A program made the position numbers and the translations under genes. 64,000 bases of DNA from Bartonella machadoae (lineage in GTDB: Bacteria; Pseudomonadota; Alphaproteobacteria; Rhizobiales; Rhizobiaceae), in NCBI RefSeq assembly GCF_022559585.1, contig NZ_CP087114.1, forward strand, positions 1,033,095 through 1,097,094, given 5' to 3'. The notes beneath the pieces were generated by a model, which worked only from the letters and a program-made list of their open reading frames with translations, was not told the DNA's origin and did not search any database. Below are positions 61,486-64,000 of the stretch, in pieces (the stretch's first letter is position 1; every line of letters starts with the position of its first letter).

Positions 61486-64000
61486 ATGCGAGATAAAAAA
61501 AAATCTCTTCCTCGCTTTATTCATTTGAGAGTGCATTCTGCCTACTCATTGCTCGAAGGGGCTTTAAAAATACCACAAATCATTCAACATGCAATTTCAG
61601 ATCATACTCCAGCGGTTGCTATTACCGATACGAATAATTTATTTGGTGCTTTAGAGTTTTCGCAATATTGTTTTTCTCATGGAATTCAGCCTATTATTGG
61701 CTGTCAGCTCGCAGTTGATTTTGGTGATGAAAATAATAATCCACATTTTGCTAAAGGGCGCCATTCTTCTGATCTCTGCTCTCTTGTTTTGTTAGCTTCT
61801 AGCGAGATTGGTTATGCGCATTTGGTTCGTCTTGTTAGTCGTGCCTATCTTGATAAGTGTGATATTGATCCCCCTCATATTAAAGTAAATTGGTTGTCGT
61901 TACACAGTGAAGGAATAATCGCTTTAACAGGTGGTAGGGGAGGTCCACTTAATTTTTCTTTGGCGGAAGGTAGAAAAGAATGCGCTGTTGAACGTTTAAT
62001 TTCTTTGAAGAAAATTTTTGCTGATCGTCTTTATGTGGAATTACAGCGGCATAGCTCTTTTGATAAACAAATAGAGGCTGCGCTTATTGAATTGGCGTAT
62101 AAATATGAAATTCCTCTTGTTGCAACCAATGAAGCTTTTTTTCTAAATAGAGAAGGGTTTGAAGCACATGATGCACTGATGGCAGTTGCAGAGGGGCAAA
62201 TTGTTTCGAATCCAGAGCGTAAACGTGTCACACCAGATCATTATTTGAAGTCACAAGATGAAATGGTTGCATTGTTTTCTGATCTTCCAGAAGCTTTGGA
62301 GAACAGCGTTGAAATTGCCTTGCGTTGTCATACTGCTACGCCTATTAGAAAACCAATTTTGCCACGTTTTGTAGAACAGTCTATTGATTCGAACCGTGCT
62401 TTAGAACTGGAAGATAGGGAATTATTAGATCAGGCTAAGGCTGGTTTAAAAATGCGACTTGAGACTGTTGGATTGGCCGAAGGATATACAATTGCAGATT
62501 ACGAGCAGCGGCTTGATTATGAAGTTTCCATTATTACACGTATGCAGTTTTCTGGCTATTTCCTTATCGTTTCAGATTTCATAAAATGGGCGAAGTCTCA
62601 TGATATTCCTGTTGGTCCAGGGCGTGGTTCTGGTGCGGGGTCACTTGTTGCTTATGCGTTGACTATTACCGATGTTGATCCATTACGTTTTTCTCTTCTT
62701 TTTGAACGCTTTCTTAATCCAGATCGTGTTTCTATGCCGGATTTTGATATTGACTTTTGTCAAGAACGACGCGAAGAAGTTATTCATTATGTTCAAAAAA
62801 AATATGGGCGTGATCAAGTTGCCCAAATTATTACTTTTGGTAAATTACAAGCGCGTGCGGTGTTGCGTGATGTTGGGCGTGTCTTAGAAGTACCTTATCG
62901 ACAGGTGGATTATCTTACAAAATTAGTTCCTGCTACACCTGGAAGCCAAGTTGAATTGGCTGATGCTATCAAGGATGAACCTAAATTTGCGGAGGAAAAG
63001 AAAAAAGATCCTGTTATCGGGCGAACATTGGATATAGCGCTTCAGCTCGAGGGGCTTTATCGCCATGCATCGACTCATGCGGCAGGAATTGTTATCGGTG
63101 ATCGTCCGCTTGCAGAGCTTGTTCCTATGTATCGTGATCCTCGTTCTGATATGCCTGTGACACAATTCAATATGAAATATGTTGAACAAGCAGGGCTCGT
63201 AAAATTTGATTTTCTGGGATTAAAAACACTTACTATTTTGAAAATGGCGGTAGATTTTGTCGCAAGAAAGGGGATTAAAATAAATTTGTCGAATATCCCT
63301 CTCAATGATGAAGCGACCTATGCTATGATGGCACGTGGTGAAACAGTTGGTGTGTTTCAGGTTGAAAGCTCTGGTATGCGCAAGGCGCTGATTGGGATGA
63401 AACCAGATCGTATTGAAGATATTATTGCTCTTGTTGCACTTTATCGTCCTGGTCCAATGGAGAATATTCCGACCTATAACGCACGCAAACACGGGGAAGA
63501 GGAAATTGCTTCTATTCATCCTAAAATAGATCATCTGATTCAAGAAACACAAGGTGTTATTGTCTATCAGGAACAAGTGATGCAGATTGCGCAGGTGCTT
63601 GCTGGTTATTCGCTTGGAGAAGCGGATTTGTTGCGTCGTGCTATGGGGAAAAAGATTCACGAGGAGATGCAAAAACAGCGTACGCGCTTTGTAAAGGGTG
63701 CTGTTGATGGCGGTGTTGATAAAGAGCAGGCAGATATTATTTTTGATCTTTTAGCAAAATTTGCAGATTATGGTTTTAATAAGTCACATGCCGCTGCTTA
63801 TGCGATTGTTTCCTACCAAACAGCTTATATGAAAGCACATCATCCCGTTGAATTTTTAGCCGCTTCAATGACATATGATATGACAAATACAGATAAGTTA
63901 AATGATTTTCGACGTGAAGCATTAAGGCTAGGTATTAAGGTGATTGCACCTTGTGTGCAAACATCACATCGTGTGTTTGAAGTTGGTGATAACTGTATTT
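61486..64000 (+). CDS. dnaE: DNA polymerase III subunit alpha (5' part, cut by window end)
   Basis: DnaE is the replicative polymerase. The first 838 codons are seen without a stop and the gene runs past the window. The N-terminal PHP domain begins at FIHLRVHSAYSLLEGAL, and the polymerase aspartates are Asp419, Asp421 and Asp423 in PDFDIDF (E. coli has PDFDVDF). The GPGRGSGAGSLVAYAL motif precedes it. I use the ATG at 61486, while GTG starts at 61465 or 61450 are possible since no start has a strong ribosome binding site. It is divergent from recG. Confidence 0.95.
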   Translation, partial: MRDKKKSLPRFIHLRVHSAYSLLEGALKIPQIIQHAISDHTPAVAITDTNNLFGALEFSQYCFSHGIQPIIGCQLAVDFGDENNNPHFAKGRHSSDLCSLVLLASSEIGYAHLVRLVSRAYLDKCDIDPPHIKVNWLSLHSEGIIALTGGRGGPLNFSLAEGRKECAVERLISLKKIFADRLYVELQRHSSFDKQIEAALIELAYKYEIPLVATNEAFFLNREGFEAHDALMAVAEGQIVSNPERKRVTPDHYLKSQDEMVALFSDLPEALENSVEIALRCHTATPIRKPILPRFVEQSIDSNRALELEDRELLDQAKAGLKMRLETVGLAEGYTIADYEQRLDYEVSIITRMQFSGYFLIVSDFIKWAKSHDIPVGPGRGSGAGSLVAYALTITDVDPLRFSLLFERFLNPDRVSMPDFDIDFCQERREEVIHYVQKKYGRDQVAQIITFGKLQARAVLRDVGRVLEVPYRQVDYLTKLVPATPGSQVELADAIKDEPKFAEEKKKDPVIGRTLDIALQLEGLYRHASTHAAGIVIGDRPLAELVPMYRDPRSDMPVTQFNMKYVEQAGLVKFDFLGLKTLTILKMAVDFVARKGIKINLSNIPLNDEATYAMMARGETVGVFQVESSGMRKALIGMKPDRIEDIIALVALYRPGPMENIPTYNARKHGEEEIASIHPKIDHLIQETQGVIVYQEQVMQIAQVLAGYSLGEADLLRRAMGKKIHEEMQKQRTRFVKGAVDGGVDKEQADIIFDLLAKFADYGFNKSHAAAYAIVSYQTAYMKAHHPVEFLAASMTYDMTNTDKLNDFRREALRLGIKVIAPCVQTSHRVFEVGDNCI

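Overview
The window looks like a chromosomal segment of a Bartonella species (Alphaproteobacteria, Hyphomicrobiales). The evidence is a low-GC genome with alphaproteobacterial gene orders (S10/spc/alpha ribosomal block, dgt-argS-SPOR next to an erpA-type gene, coaD-ppiA-ppiB-tgt, hom-glpX), an NdvA/ChvA-type exporter, long AT-rich gaps typical of a reduced genome, and a GyrA with alanine at the position equivalent to E. coli Ser83. The genus is an inference from memory of these families; the species cannot be fixed from the sequence alone.

Layout. 1-10.1 kb: the 3' part of the S10 operon and the complete spc and alpha operons (rplP to rplQ, with secY, adk and rpoA), closed by a clear intrinsic terminator. 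10.3-13.1 kb: a periplasmic Do-type protease and rarA. 13.7-19.5 kb: recA, alaS and a convergent ndvA. 19.7-24.7 kb: rluC-like, ATP12 chaperone, a secreted unknown, glnA and glnB. 24.9-31.7 kb: uvrA and ssb (divergent), then gyrA. 31.7-35.3 kb: coaD, two cyclophilins and tgt. 36.0-40.0 kb: two MFS transporters and icd. 40.0-42.8 kb: a gene-poor stretch holding an integrase fragment and tRNA-Glu. 42.8-47.1 kb: hom, glpX, ilvE and a small membrane protein. 47.2-55.2 kb: a large SPOR protein, argS, dgt, an A-type Fe-S carrier, a secreted protein with three repeats, and a frame-interrupted ccdA. 55.2-64.0 kb: glmU, glmS, recG and the first 838 codons of dnaE, cut by the window end.

How the genes work together. 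Most of the window is housekeeping: translation, protein export, DNA repair and replication, nitrogen assimilation (glnA with its PII regulator), amino-sugar synthesis for the wall (glmU, glmS), and division or wall functions (SPOR protein). No CRISPR array, intact prophage, toxin cluster or secretion system is visible, and I found no convincing wholly new multi-gene system. The most noteworthy points are subtler. The tRNA-guanine transglycosylase has lost three of its four zinc ligands while its catalytic residues remain, and it sits beside an empty gap where relatives carry queA. ccdA is split at an eight-T run that can act as a -1 slippery site. recA and uvrA/ssb lack the alphaproteobacterial SOS box, although the recA upstream region has a palindrome and a 10-bp direct repeat. 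A secreted protein of unknown function is built from three related beta-rich repeats. An orphan integrase N-terminus near tRNA-Glu marks an old insertion.
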